Positions 12,700-22,889 of a DNA stretch of 64,000 bases are shown piece by piece. Source of the DNA: Plumapathes pennacea (lineage: Eukaryota > Cnidaria > Anthozoa > Antipatharia > Myriopathidae); contig OZ038464.1 in assembly GCA_964036295.1 (NCBI GenBank), positions 22,084,008-22,148,007 of the forward strand, in the 5' to 3' direction. Numbering within the stretch: position 1 is the stretch's first letter; each line of letters begins with the position of its first letter. Under the pieces are notes generated by a model, which worked only from the letters and a program-made list of their open reading frames with translations, searched no databases and was not told where the DNA came from. A program made the translations under genes and the position numbers.

Positions 12700-13840
12700 C
12701 ATATAGAACCTATAGAACCTATAGAACCTATAGAACCTATAGAGCCTATAGAGCCTATAGAGCCTATAGAGCCTATAGAACCTATAGAGCCTATAGAACC
12801 TATAGAGCCTATAGAGCCTATAGAGCCTATAGAGCCTATAGAGCCTATAGAGCCTATAGAGCCTATAGAACCTATAGAGCCTATAGAGCCTATAGAGCCT
12901 ATAGAGCCTATAGAACCTATAGAGCCTATAGAGCCTATAGAGCCTATAGAGCCTATAGAACCTATAGAGCCTATAGAGCCTATAGAGCCTATAGAGCCTA
13001 TAGAACCTATAGAGCCTATAGAGCCTATAGAGCCTATAGAGCCTATAGAACCTATAGAGCCTATAGAGCCTATAGAACCTATAGAGCCTATAGAGCCTAT
13101 AGAGCCTATAGAGCCTATAGAACCTATAGAGCCTATAGAGCCTATAGAGCCTATAGAGCCTATAGAACCTATAGAGCCTATAGAGCCTATAGAGCCTATA
13201 GAGCCTATAGAACCTATAGAGCCTATAGAGCCTATAGAGCCTATAGAACCTATAGAGCCTATAGAACCTATAGAGCCTATAGAGCCTATAGAGCCTATAG
13301 AGCCTATAGAACCTATAGAACCTATAGAGCCTATAGAGCCTATAGAGCCTATAGAGCCTATAGAGCCTATAGAGCCTATAGAGCCTATAGAGCCTATAGA
13401 GCCTATAGAGCCTATAGAATCTATAGAGCCTATAGAGCCTATAGAGCCTATAGAGCCTATAGAGCCTATAGAACCTATAGAGCCTATAGAGCCTATAGAG
13501 CCTATAGAGCCTATAGAGCCTATAGAGCCTATAGAGCCTATAGAGCCTATAGAGCCTATAGAGCCTATAGAGCCTATAGAACCTATAGAGCCTATAGAGC
13601 CTATAGAGCCTATAGAGCCTATAGAGCCTATAGAACCTATAGAGCCTATAGAGCCTATAGAGCCTATATAGAGCCTATAGAACCTATAGAGCCTATAGAG
13701 CCTATAGAGCCTATAGAACCTATAGAGCCTATAGAGCCTATAGAGCCTATAGAGCCTATAGAGCCTATAGAGCCTATAGAGCCTATAGAACCTATAGAGC
13801 CTATAGAGCCTATAGAACCTATAGAACCTATAGAGCCTAC
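12700..13840 (+). repeat. 9-bp minisatellite, left array (CCTATAGAR)
   Basis: About 127 units of CCTATAGAG or CCTATAGAA. The G/A variant position forms a higher-order pattern: over much of 12860-13220 one A-type unit is followed by four G-type units (a 45-bp super-repeat). One 11-bp unit near 13667 shifts the phase. The long open frames on both strands (repeating IEP, YRA or GSI) follow from a 9-bp period without stop codons and should not be called genes. Confidence 0.97.
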
Positions 13841-14423
13841 ATTTTATTAGAGGGATGATTTCGGTTGAAGAAAGAAGCATACCACAAACTGATCTCATTG
13901 TTAAAAAACTGGCAGATGCCAATTCTGTTTATTACTTGGAATCTTAAAACAGCCATCAAGGTTTGACAAAACTACAACAATTATCAAAGTATCCAAATCC
14001 CGTGGAATAATTGAAAAAGCAAATGCATCTGCCCGACGAGGGAAATTGTTGCCAATTTATTGCTAGTGTTTTGGCCTCTTTGGTGGTGATGGCTGATGCA
14101 CCTCTGCTTCAACGGTGATGGTCTCTGCTTCTATCTCGACCACCCTGCCTTGGTCCTCACATGCCCCAAATTCAACAGGCCAGTTACTTGGGTCAAAAGC
14201 TATACATAGGAAGGAAAGAACGTGCCAGTAAGAACTACGTGAATAATCCTAACAAATTTTCGCTTTTAAATATAATTCACATATTGACCGTTCGTCAAAG
14301 GCGACATGCAGAATCAATATTTTCACAATATTTTCTGTTACAAGAATGTCTGCCTAAAATTTACACCCGTACACACCACTCCCTCTTTATTGGCATTTTA
14401 CTGAGCCCATCGACAAGCAGTCA

Positions 14424-15125
14424 CTAACCTTTTTCAATTACAGTGGTGTGTTCCGGACCTAATTTTGTACGTGTGAGCATTACTGCCCATCGTACGGTTG
14501 AATTCTTCTGTGGCCCTTTAGTGATCACTTTCAGCTTCTCATTGGCCACAACAGTGACTTCGGGCTTGAGGAAGGAAGCCTGGTGCTTTGTGGGGCAGTT
14601 ACAGGCAAACTGTCGGAGCTGTTGCTTGGCGTTAACGTCCGAAATCTTACAACCCGCCATTCTGATAAATTCCGTGACGGATAGTGCGATGCACCTCTCT
14701 TTTGTGCTGCTGCAGGATGTGTAGGGATTCAGTGATGATATTACCTGAAGAAAAAATAATAGGATAGTTATTCCTATCTTCATTGAAAACGATTCCCACT
14801 GGGACGGGACATACCTATGATGGCTTATGAGAGTGCGCCCCCCCCCCCCCCCCCCCCCCGCCACTCCCCTTCTCCCTATGCACTGACCGTTATATTTAGC
14901 AAAGTGACCACTATTATAGTTGAAGAATCTAGAATGCAGAAAACAAAGCCATTGATCCCTCCTCTTTATCGCCCTGTCTGATGTCCTGACCTCTTTTGGG
15001 CGCTCTTTGCACTTCTTTATAATTTCCGTCATGATGTTTGCCGTCTGTTTGGGTGTGTTTGCGTCAACACAGTTACTGGCTGTCTTGAAAAAGGGGGCCA
15101 CCACTTCAGCGAAATAATCCTTCAA
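14424..15125 (-). CDS. Unidentified element-encoded protein (likely two exons)
   Basis: An open frame inside the mobile element, divergent from the CXC-domain frame. The upstream part (about 14950-15125) is lysine-rich and helical-looking. The middle reads through a poly-C tract at about 14838-14859 and is probably intron. A good acceptor (TTTTTTCTTCAG) on the minus strand places a second exon at about 14743-14424, rich in Cys and ending in a stop. I recognise no domain. Its position between mirror-image ends suggests it belongs to the element. The first codon is uncertain, because the frame stays open upstream of 15125. Confidence 0.45.
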   Translation of the reverse strand: MKDYFAEVVAPFFKTASNCVDANTPKQTANIMTEIIKKCKERPKEVRTSDRAIKRRDQWLCFLHSRFFNYNSGHFAKYNGQCIGRRGVAGGGGGGGRTLISHHRYVPSQWESFSMKIGITILLFFLQVISSLNPYTSCSSTKERCIALSVTEFIRMAGCKISDVNAKQQLRQFACNCPTKHQASFLKPEVTVVANEKLKVITKGPQKNSTVRWAVMLTRTKLGPEHTTVIEKG

Positions 15126-15155
15126 CTGCTCGCAGTCTGGGAGTGCAGTCTGGGA

Positions 15156-15788
15156 GTGCGTCTGGTGAAACCTCTTTGCATAACTGTATTAAAGAAACAA
15201 CATTTGAGAAAGGAAACAACATTTGGACGAAAAGGATGCACATGTGGAAAGAACTCCAGTAAGGATGATACCAGGAGTTCCTGTGTGAACTACGGTCCCA
15301 CGTACAAGTGCCGGTGTCCCTGTTTACGTTCAAAGGAGAGCTGTACCATTTCTTGCAAATGCAAAGGTTGCAGCAATCCCCATGGACTTCGTCAGGAAAT
15401 AGCAACAAAAGATCAGCTGCCTAAAACTAGAAAACGAAAATCTTATGAAATGGGAGGGATAAGACTGAAAAGCGACTTGTTTTTGAACGTTCGCGGTGAA
15501 GTAGCAAGGTGTGGAGTGTGGACAAGCTTGGAAACTTTGGTATTACTTGAGGCAGCTATGGACACTGGTGTGCTATTCAAACTTTCTGATATCACTAACG
15601 ATCAAGTGCATCGCTTGACAGTTGTGTACAATGATGTAGTACAAATGGGCAACCTACCAGAGTGTAACCGAAAAAATGCACAGAAGATTAGATTCAAATT
15701 AGAGCACTTTAGAACAAAACAAAAACTGCGACTACTACTTTTGGAGGAGCAGTTAAGTTTGTATTTGGCTTCACAATCACACGGCTGA
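15156..15788 (+). CDS. CXC (tesmin/TSO1-like) domain protein of the element
   Basis: A frame of about 210 codons. Residues ~28-67 carry closely spaced cysteines: CTCGKN, a CR.C pair (KCRCPC) and a CKCKGCSNPHG ending. That ending, C-x-C-K-x-C-x-N-P-x-G, is the signature half of the tesmin/TSO1 CXC zinc-binding DNA-binding fold (known from LIN54-type proteins and from some transposon proteins). The remaining ~140 residues are basic and helical with no catalytic motif. The first codon in frame is GTG; a real start may be an upstream exon, and AG acceptors lie at about 15140-15155. A role in binding the element's repeated ends is inference. Confidence 0.6.
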   Translation: MRLVKPLCITVLKKQHLRKETTFGRKGCTCGKNSSKDDTRSSCVNYGPTYKCRCPCLRSKESCTISCKCKGCSNPHGLRQEIATKDQLPKTRKRKSYEMGGIRLKSDLFLNVRGEVARCGVWTSLETLVLLEAAMDTGVLFKLSDITNDQVHRLTVVYNDVVQMGNLPECNRKNAQKIRFKLEHFRTKQKLRLLLLEEQLSLYLASQSHG

Positions 15789-15947
15789 CAAGAACAATAT
15801 TGCCCCTGGTTTTTGGTTAAATGATTATGTTGTGTTGCCATAAGGAAAGTTTTGTGCTTATGACCTTAATATGTTTAATAAAAACCGATCATTTTTCAGC
15901 AAGTATGATCATAGAATTCTCAAGTTCTGGCTAAAACGTGATCTTAT

Positions 15948-16880
15948 TTATAGGTTCTATAGGCTCTATAGGCTCTATAGGTTCTATAGGCTCTATAGGC
16001 TCTATAGGCTCTATAGGCTCTATAGTTTCTATAGGCTCTATAGGCTCTATAGGTTCTATAGGCTCTATAGGCTCTATAGGCTCTATAGGCTCTATAGGCT
16101 CTATAGGTTCTATAGGCTCTATAGGCTTTATAGGTTCTATAGGCTCTATAGGCTCTATAGGCTCTATAGGCTCTATAGGCTCTATAGGTTCTATAGGCTC
16201 TATAGGCTCTATAGGCTCTATAGGCTCTATAGGTTCTATAGGCTCTATAGGCTCTATAGGCTCTATAGGCTCTATAGGTTCTATAGGCTCTATAGGCTCT
16301 ATAGGTTCTATAGGCTCTATAGGCTCTATAGGCTCTATAGGCTCTATAGGCTCTATAGGCTCTATAGGTTCTATAGGTTCTATAGGCTCTATAGGCTCTA
16401 TAGGCTCTATAGGCTCTATAGGCTCTATAGGCTCTATAGGTTCTATAGGCTCTATAGGCTCTATAGGCTCTATAGGCTCTATAGGTTCTATAGGCTCTAT
16501 AGGTTCTATAGGCTCTATAGGTTCTATAGGCTCTATAGGCTCTATAGGCTCTATAGGCTCTATAGGCTCTATAGGCTCTATAGGCTCTATAGGCTCTATA
16601 GGTTCTATAGGCTCTATAGGCTCTATAGGTTCTATAGGCTCTATAGGCTCTATAGGCTCTATAGGCTCTATAGGTTCTATAGGCTCTATAGGCTCTATAG
16701 GCTCTATAGGCTCTATAGGCTCTATAGGCTCTATAGGCTCTATAGGCTCTATAGGTTCTATAGGCTCTATAGGCTCTATAGGCTCTATAGGTTCTATAGG
16801 CTCTATAGGTTCTATAGGCTCTATAGGCTCTATAGGCTCTATAGGTTCTATAGGTTCTATAGGTTCTATAGGTTCTATAT
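15948..16880 (-). repeat. 9-bp minisatellite, right array (inverted copy)
   Basis: About 103 units reading GGCTCTATA or GGTTCTATA on +, the reverse complement of the left array. It has the same two unit types and similar 5-unit groupings, with one variant near 16125 (GGCTTTATA). Together with the 100-bp terminal repeat it makes an inverted arm of about 1 kb at each end of the element. Confidence 0.97.
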
Positions 16881-16972
16881 GGACACACAGGGACTCTGTA
16901 GTTATATATAGATACATAGGGACACACAGGGACACACCCAATATTCAGGACTGCTTACACTTAGAAAGAGCC

Positions 16973-16980
16973 CAAAATAG
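16973..16980. other. Target site duplication, right (CAAAATAG)
   Basis: Partner of 12601-12608. It places the right boundary of the 4.36-kb element at 16972. Confidence 0.8.
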
Positions 16981-17509
16981 CGGTCAAAGGAAACTAATTG
17001 CCTTTGATGTGTAGCGGGACCCATTTTCAAACTTCCATTTTAGGGTATTATCAAAAGACCTTTCCACGGTTTTTTCAACTTTTGACATGGACTAGTTGGC
17101 GAAAATGCATCGAGCGCGAGCATTCAGTACTTTTGCCAAGTTTTACAGAGATATGCTAAAAACGTAAGGAGATATGCATGGCTCCGCAAAGCCGCGAAAT
17201 TTCGGGGGGAGTACCCAGTAACCTTTTAGGTAGAACACGTTAAGAGCGGAAACTATTAACGGATAAATATATTTTCTTCTGCAGCTATATTTATCTTACT
17301 TGTTGTATACACACTTTCGCTGCGTTCTGATACAATCGCTTAGTGGAACGTGAAACGGCTAGATTACTGAGGCTTTTTTTCCACATTCTCTTTTTTTTTT
17401 TTCTTTTTCTTTTTCATGGAACGTTACATTAAATGATCTCTTTTAACTGAAATATCCCATATAACTATGCTATGCAAACAAAAGTCAAACGGAGCGAGTT
17501 CATTTATTC
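16981..17509. other. No gene seen
   Basis: Spacer between the mobile element and the microsatellite upstream of the BMP-like gene. It contains T-rich tracts at about 17378-17415. A 5'UTR exon of the BMP-like gene may lie here, but I cannot place it. Confidence 0.4.
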
Positions 17510-17660
17510 TCATTCATTTATTCATCCACCCATCCGTCCAGGCATCCGTCCGTCCATCCATCCGCTCATTCGTTCATTCGTTCGTACGTACGTACGTACG
17601 TACGTTCGTTCGTTCGTTCGTTCGTTCGTTCGTTCGTTCGTTCGTTCGTTCACTCGCTCG
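17510..17660 (+). repeat. Tetranucleotide microsatellite (TTCN)n
   Basis: A degenerate tetranucleotide tract that passes from CATC/CGTC units through CGTA (17583-17603) to about 16 CGTT units and then CGCT. It ends about 40 bp before a good 3' splice site (CCCTCTTCCAG, about 17705) in front of the BMP-like start codon. Confidence 0.9.
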
Positions 17661-17725
17661 CTCGCTCATCCGTTCATTAACTTTTTTTTGCCTTCCCTCT
17701 TCCAGAGAATTCGACCGCATCAAAC

Positions 17726-18976
17726 ATGTTTACCGCTCCGCTGTGGTGCCTGTTATTTGGAGCAACGATCTGCCTTGCAGTAAATGATGAGTCTCCTGAC
17801 GATAAACGGCGGGAAATGAATGAAGCACTTGGAAAGGCCTTCCTGAAAATGTTGGGCTTGAAAAAGCCCCCAAAACTGAGCAAGGAAACAAGGAAAACTA
17901 TACTCGAGGCACAAAACAAACAATACCATGAATCGGAGGAAAAAGGTAACGAAGCATCGAGCCAAGGTATCCGTGCTCTTCGATGATAAGGTTTCCGAAT
18001 GGAGGCACAATACACTAGAAGGAATATTAGAAACAGATGATTTGCACAGACACATACGAAAAACTGAGCGAGCTTATTAAAGTGCCGACACACGACGGGC
18101 TTGTTTTAGGGACATCATGTTTCAGCTCCACGTTAAAATTTTAAAGGCCATGATTTTATTTATTTTTAGATGTATATTTTTAAAAGTAATTTAGTCTGAA
18201 TTGGGTTAAACAGACGCGTGACGTACAATAAAAATATCAGCACGCGTGAGGGGACTTGTCACTGCAACATTCCCCTGCTACATTTTCCGATATATTTTCC
18301 CGTGTCTGTACATGTTGTGATTTTGTCCTTGGTCAATGCCGCTGCGACATGCCCCGGCAACTTGTCCGTTCGTGAGCCAGTGCCTTATAGCGGAGTGCGA
18401 AGGTCATACCCCTGTATGCCTCGACGAAAAACTATCATTATACTTGAGAGAAGGAAAAAACGTCAGATTTTCATGTCTTTCGCTTTGCGTTTGTAGTGGC
18501 ACTCTGGTAACATGCTTTTGGCTCCAACGTAAGCCTCGGAAAATAGTCTCCCCACCCCGTCCACCTAGCACTGTTAGTCTCTAGCTAGCACTTTTACAAC
18601 AAGGATTAATATTGTTTATCTTGTTTACACAATAGGAGACCTCGCCGTGAGAACAACTTCTTATTGTGCTAGGCATTCTTTCACGGTCAACTTTGCTGAA
18701 ATTTATGGCAGTAAAAATTTCGTCATTGCGCCGACCAGTTATAGCGCATATCAGTGCAAGGGTAGATGTCCATTTCCACTCAGCAGTCACATGAATGCCA
18801 CAAACCATGCCACTATTCAGACACTCGTGCATCAGGTTGACAGTGATGCAGTGCCACCTGCCTGTTGTGTGCCTACAACTCTGCGACCCCTTTCAATTCT
18901 GTACTTCAATGATGACAACGAGATCCAGATGAGGAATTGGCAAAACATGGTCGTAGAAGGGTGTGGATGCCGCTGA
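17726..18976 (+). CDS. BMP/TGF-beta family ligand with very short prodomain
   Basis: Two coding exons join in phase: 17726-17945 (ends AAAG|gtaac) and 18636-18976 (after cacaatag), giving 186 residues. Residues 1-18 are a signal peptide (core WCLLFGATICLA). Residues ~30-60 resemble the start of BMP2/4 prodomains (an FLKMLGL...PKLSKE segment). Residues ~85-186 are a full BMP-type cystine knot with all 7 cysteines: C..., CKGRC, ACC and the terminal CGCR. It also has the BMP hallmarks CPFPL, TNHATIQTLV and MVVEGCGCR. The odd point is that about 190 residues of prodomain and the RXXR furin site, normally between these parts, are absent, and I find no exon for them in the 690-bp intron. It is either a genuine mini-ligand or a gene that lost its middle exon. 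An acceptor 20 bp before the ATG implies an upstream 5'UTR exon. Confidence 0.75.
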
Positions 18977-19079
18977 ACTTACGTATATGTAAATGAGATG
19001 TCTTGCATCTGTGTAATTTTCTTGGCTTATGACGCTCTATTATTTCCGTGTATGTCAAGAGGCAATGACCACAGTAATT

Positions 19080-19098
19080 AAAATAAATGGAATAAAAC
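19080..19098 (+). terminator. Poly(A) signals of the BMP-like gene
   Basis: Two AATAAA hexamers (about 19082 and 19091) lie ~105 bp after the stop codon of the BMP-like gene, consistent with its 3' end. Confidence 0.6.
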
Positions 19099-19099
19099 T

Positions 19100-21527
19100 A
19101 CTGTCTTGCCTAGACAATACCACCTGACTCACTTTATGCTTCGCAATATCCCTCTGACACATTTTTGATTGTCTGGAGGGTGGTAAAGGATCTCAGTTAT
19201 CAGTAAAGTTTTCGGCCATTACATTTTATGAACTAACTCAGATACTACGCGCACTCTGATTGGTCAAACTGGTAAAAAAAAACCTATGCTCTATTGTACC
19301 GGTAAACTACTGCTTCACGACATGGCAGCACTACGCTCGACTACACTTAAGAACGATTTTATGTGTTATTTGGGTCTATTTGACGATTAAAACAGGTCAA
19401 GGATATGATTCTTCTTAAATAATCATGTTGAAACTTACTGAGGGTGGATTTCTAAAATGAATTTTCCCGCCCACCGTTGTTGAACTAACTTGAGGAAAAA
19501 AACCGAAAACGCAGAAACAAACATATGAGAAGGAACACAACTTCAACTTACTTTAAAATTAAATTCAACAATCCTTATGCTAAGATCAAGAATTGAAAAT
19601 AACATACACCTTATTCGATGATTTAACATATAATACGCGCGGATATTTTGCGAGTTGCGTGGGGCGAGGAAAAATACGAGCAATGAGCAAAATGTCCGCA
19701 CGTATTCTATTTTAAAGCATCGAATAAGGGATTTACTATTCCACCAATATTAGTCAAAGTTTGGGTCGTTTAGTCCGGCCATTTTGTTGCTCTGCTTTCC
19801 GTCCGTATTTTTGCGCTGTTCTACAGTGTAATAACGTGTCATATTTTGCGCGTTCTATTGACCTAATATGGTAAAATGGTGCAATGGTGGAATAATAAAG
19901 TTAAATATTATCAATATGAAATAATTTCGTCACTCATCTAACAATTTGTTCAAATATTGTATTAAGAATCGTAAGTAGCCTTAGATTTGATTTTGGTTTC
20001 ACTTGAATCATTTTCTGGAAGTTGTAATTAAAAGAATCTTTAAAATGTTCGTACCTTTGGCGCGAGGCTTTCATCTGTCAAGTCTTCATGACTACGGCGT
20101 CACGCTGTGTAGCACATTAATTGTCGTGTACATCTACTTACCAAGTTCTACTCAAAAAAAATGACGACCAGACTCTCAGAAATTAAGCCCTCTGAAGTGT
20201 CTTGGGACGTCTGTCGGTACGAAAATTATTCATCTATGTCCGCTTCGGCGCTGTAATTCGGCACTTTAAGTAAACAAGACTATTGCTAACTTTTCACTGA
20301 TGACCGGAGGGTGAAATACTTGCCTCCACTTGCGCGCAAATTTGATCCCGATCAAACAGAATGCAGGTCACCACAACTCCGCGTAAGTGCACCGAAGTCC
20401 TGGCTAAACAGGATCTCAAGTAATAAGGAAATTCTTTAGAAGTTTCTTTTCGGCACATCGCATAGAGAAGTTCTAATATAATTGTCAAGTAGAACTTCAA
20501 CTAACTCTCAAAAAATACCGTTTGAATGAAGGATAATATATTAAAAATAATAACGTACCCGATGCACGGCCATACACCTCCACTCTGAGACAATTCCACC
20601 ATTTTCGCGCAATTGGATTAAAGCAAATATATCTTGCAGACACTGGCTTCAACTTGTGCTTGTCAACTTTGTCGCTCCCACCGTTCCTATGAAATTTTTG
20701 TTAATGTGTACATAGAAACCAAGTGATCTCTATATTGGTATTATAAAATAACTGAGATACTGCCCGCGCTCTGATTGGTCAAAAACCTATGTACTATTGC
20801 ACCGGTAAACTCTTGCTTTCCGAAATGGCAGTACTAAGCTCGACTTCAAGTAAGGACAAAGAATTGCTTAATTTTTGGTTATGTCTTATTTTGGTCTGTC
20901 AGATGGTTTAAACAGACGATATGGTTTCATGTTGCCTGATCCCGACGTAATATTGTTTCGCTGGCAGACGGATTTAACTTTAACCATAGCGTTTTGTAAG
21001 CCCCCGAGTCAGGGGACTTATAACTTAGAAGTTTTTTCGTTATGCCTGAGTTTTTAAAGGACTAAGCTTAAGCTTGTAACAACAGTATACGTTGACTATG
21101 AGACTAAAAGGCTAACTCTTTCAAAGCATTTTGTTATTGTTCCACCGTTTATTAATAAATATACTACTCCGCATAGACTTCCCTACAACTTGTTGGAGAT
21201 CACGATCGAGCGCCGGGGTCTACTGCCAAATCGGAAACGAGAAGCGAACGACTTTTAGAAAGTCTATACTCCGCAGTAATTGTCATACTAGTCTTAAAAT
21301 TGACAGTTATAAAAAAAAAAAGAAAAGAAAAAAAAACACGGAAACGCAGAAGTTCCCGTGTGATTTCCCCAGATGGCGTCATACAGCTCTTCGAAGAAGA
21401 CTCTTCTGGAGTTAGGATAGCTGTCATTTCAGGACTGACTGTGCGATAACGTATTACTGGAAGTCACGAAGATTTTGAGTGCAGGAAGTCACTCGGATAT
21501 CAATCCCAAGAAATGGCAAAGTGAGGC
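19100..21527. other. No gene seen; two diverged copies of a dispersed repeat
   Basis: About 2.4 kb without recognisable exons. Segments at about 19237-19345 and 20747-20853 are similar (both carry CTCTGATTGGTCAAA, then CCTATG, ATTG.ACCGGTAAACT and GAC/GAAATGGCAG). They belong to one ancient dispersed repeat. A purine-rich tract lies at 21309-21336. Confidence 0.5.
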
Positions 21528-21650
21528 CCTGTTAGGGGTTTTAGGAATAAGGGATAACTGGCAAAATAATTTTAGGGATAAGGAATAACTGGCAAAATAT
21601 TTTTAGGGATAAGGGATAAGAGAATTAGTTTTAGGGATAATGAAAACAAG
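21528..21650. repeat. Short imperfect tandem repeat (TTTTAGGGATAA...)
   Basis: Three to four imperfect units of about 35-43 bp built on TTTTAGGGATAAGGGATAA and CTGGCAAAATA. There is no coding potential. Confidence 0.75.
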
Positions 21651-21853
21651 TTCGGTTAATTTCGTGTTCCGTATTTATCACACTCGACTTGTTCTTTGTA
21701 CATTTTTTCTGATTGTTTTTAACACTCTTGATCGATTATGTAAAAAAAAAGTAAGTAAAACCTTTATTTATACGGCGATAATTATTAAAGCGTGAAGCTT
21801 GTGGGGTCGTGTGAGTTACAGTTTAAAACATTACAAATCATAATAAATTGAAA

Positions 21854-22290
21854 TTAAAGTATGATAATAGAACTTACAATGTAGACATGCACTCGCTTTT
21901 CGAGTTTCCTAAAATTAAACGATTTAAAAGTGTCTGTTTTCGCCGCGTGTTTTAAGACGTTGCCTCTGTACGCAATAGAATTCCGCATGCTGTTAGTTTT
22001 AAAGGGCGGGACGTTGAGCTGGTCATTTGCCCGCAGAGGATAGTTGTTCTGGCGACCTAGCTTCGGCAAGGCGCGATAGGCAGGGCGGTGACACATTGGA
22101 TCTTATATTGTATATCAACTTAATCAATGACAATTTATAACTATGGAAAAGGGTGTTCCACTTGGATTTCGAAAGAACGGTTTCAGAGGGCATGTCTTTT
22201 GGTAAGCTGTAAATGATTCTTGCCGCTCTGCAATGTAGTCTTTCAAGTGACAGGAACGAATCCTGATCGGTCGTCATCAGTCAGTTCAAA
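21854..22290 (-). pseudogene. 5'-truncated non-LTR retrotransposon, end of RT ORF
   Basis: Two overlapping minus-strand frames together look like the C-terminal region of a jockey/CR1-type reverse transcriptase ORF. The first (about 22277-22090) has a LERLHCRAARII motif and a SYKLSLIKLIY segment. The second (about 22080-21854) has LRANDQLNVPPFKTN followed by NSIAYRG, the usual C-terminal motif of these ORFs. A frameshift separates them, and nothing upstream of ~22290 continues the ORF, so it is a dead 5'-truncated copy. An AATAAA (minus) at about 21765 may be its 3' end. Confidence 0.65.
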
Positions 22291-22889
22291 CGGCATTTTG
22301 CACCGAGTGCACTGCTATTGTTCCGGGAAACCTGGGTAAAAGAGCTGCATGAGGTTACGGCATGTATTTACAAACAAGGCGACGAGAAACCAGCATTGAA
22401 ATGGTCTTTTTTGACCAAAATAGAAGAAAAGGATCTTTTTTCTTCCTTTGTTACCTGAATTCGTGCGGTTTCGACCAGAATTTCCATGTGGTAGGATTTT
22501 TTCCATCGACACCGGTGCGATCTAACCAATTCAGAGTAGCTTTACCCCCTCTATAGGACAAACCTCAACTAACACGTAAGTTTCGATTCGAATAAATGTC
22601 GTTTAGTTTGGTTATGGACGTTATGATCCGTCGTTCATAATATCAAGGTCACCAGGACCATATGCGTTGAGCATATCTGTGACCTCTGCCTGGTCGAATA
22701 ATGAATAATGGAAGATCAGACATTGCGTTGAGTTTTACTTTTAGCTTTAATGTCTTTTATCTGCTTTATAACTTCAAGAAATGAACCCTCGCGAAAATGA
22801 TAAATTCAAGATCTTTTTGGATAGTGGCGATTAGTGTCTATGGACCGTCAATGTTCTTTCACGTCTATCACCACTCGGATGTCAAGGAT
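22291..22889. other. No gene seen
   Basis: Spacer between the retrotransposon fragment and satellite block 2, with no exon or repeat I can name. Confidence 0.45.

Larger units (their letters stand above)
12609..16972. mobile_element. 4.36-kb DNA transposon-like element with inverted minisatellite arrays
   Basis: The ends are inverted repeats that are identical over about 100 bp (12609-12710 versus 16871-16972, outermost GGCTCTTTCTAAGTGTAAGC). CAAAATAG stands immediately outside both ends (12601-12608 and 16973-16980), an apparent 8-bp target site duplication. Next to each terminal repeat is a long 9-bp minisatellite, in mirror orientation. The interior (about 13850-15945) has a CXC-domain frame on + and another frame on -. 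An 8-bp TSD fits hAT, P or KDZ/Zisupton-type elements, but I recognise no catalytic transposase domain, so the superfamily is open. Identical ends imply recent insertion or recent homogenisation. Confidence 0.85.

Noticed and set aside
12600-13922. Very long open frames on both strands in the left minisatellite (IEP, YRA/YRT, GSI repeats)
   Set aside because: A 9-bp unit with no stop in several frames automatically yields long ORFs; unit phase breaks and the mirror array show it is repeat DNA and not coding sequence.
12601-16980. CRISPR-like array in the minisatellites
   Set aside because: Units are contiguous 9-mers with no spacers, in an animal genome; it is a minisatellite.
15871-17014. 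Long open frames in the right minisatellite
   Set aside because: Same cause as the left array; they terminate in the terminal inverted repeat and in unrelated flanking sequence.
17467-17787. Two ~105-codon frames with FVRSFVRS-type repeats upstream of the BMP-like gene
   Set aside because: Generated by the CGTT/CATT tetranucleotide microsatellite; they run across a good splice acceptor.
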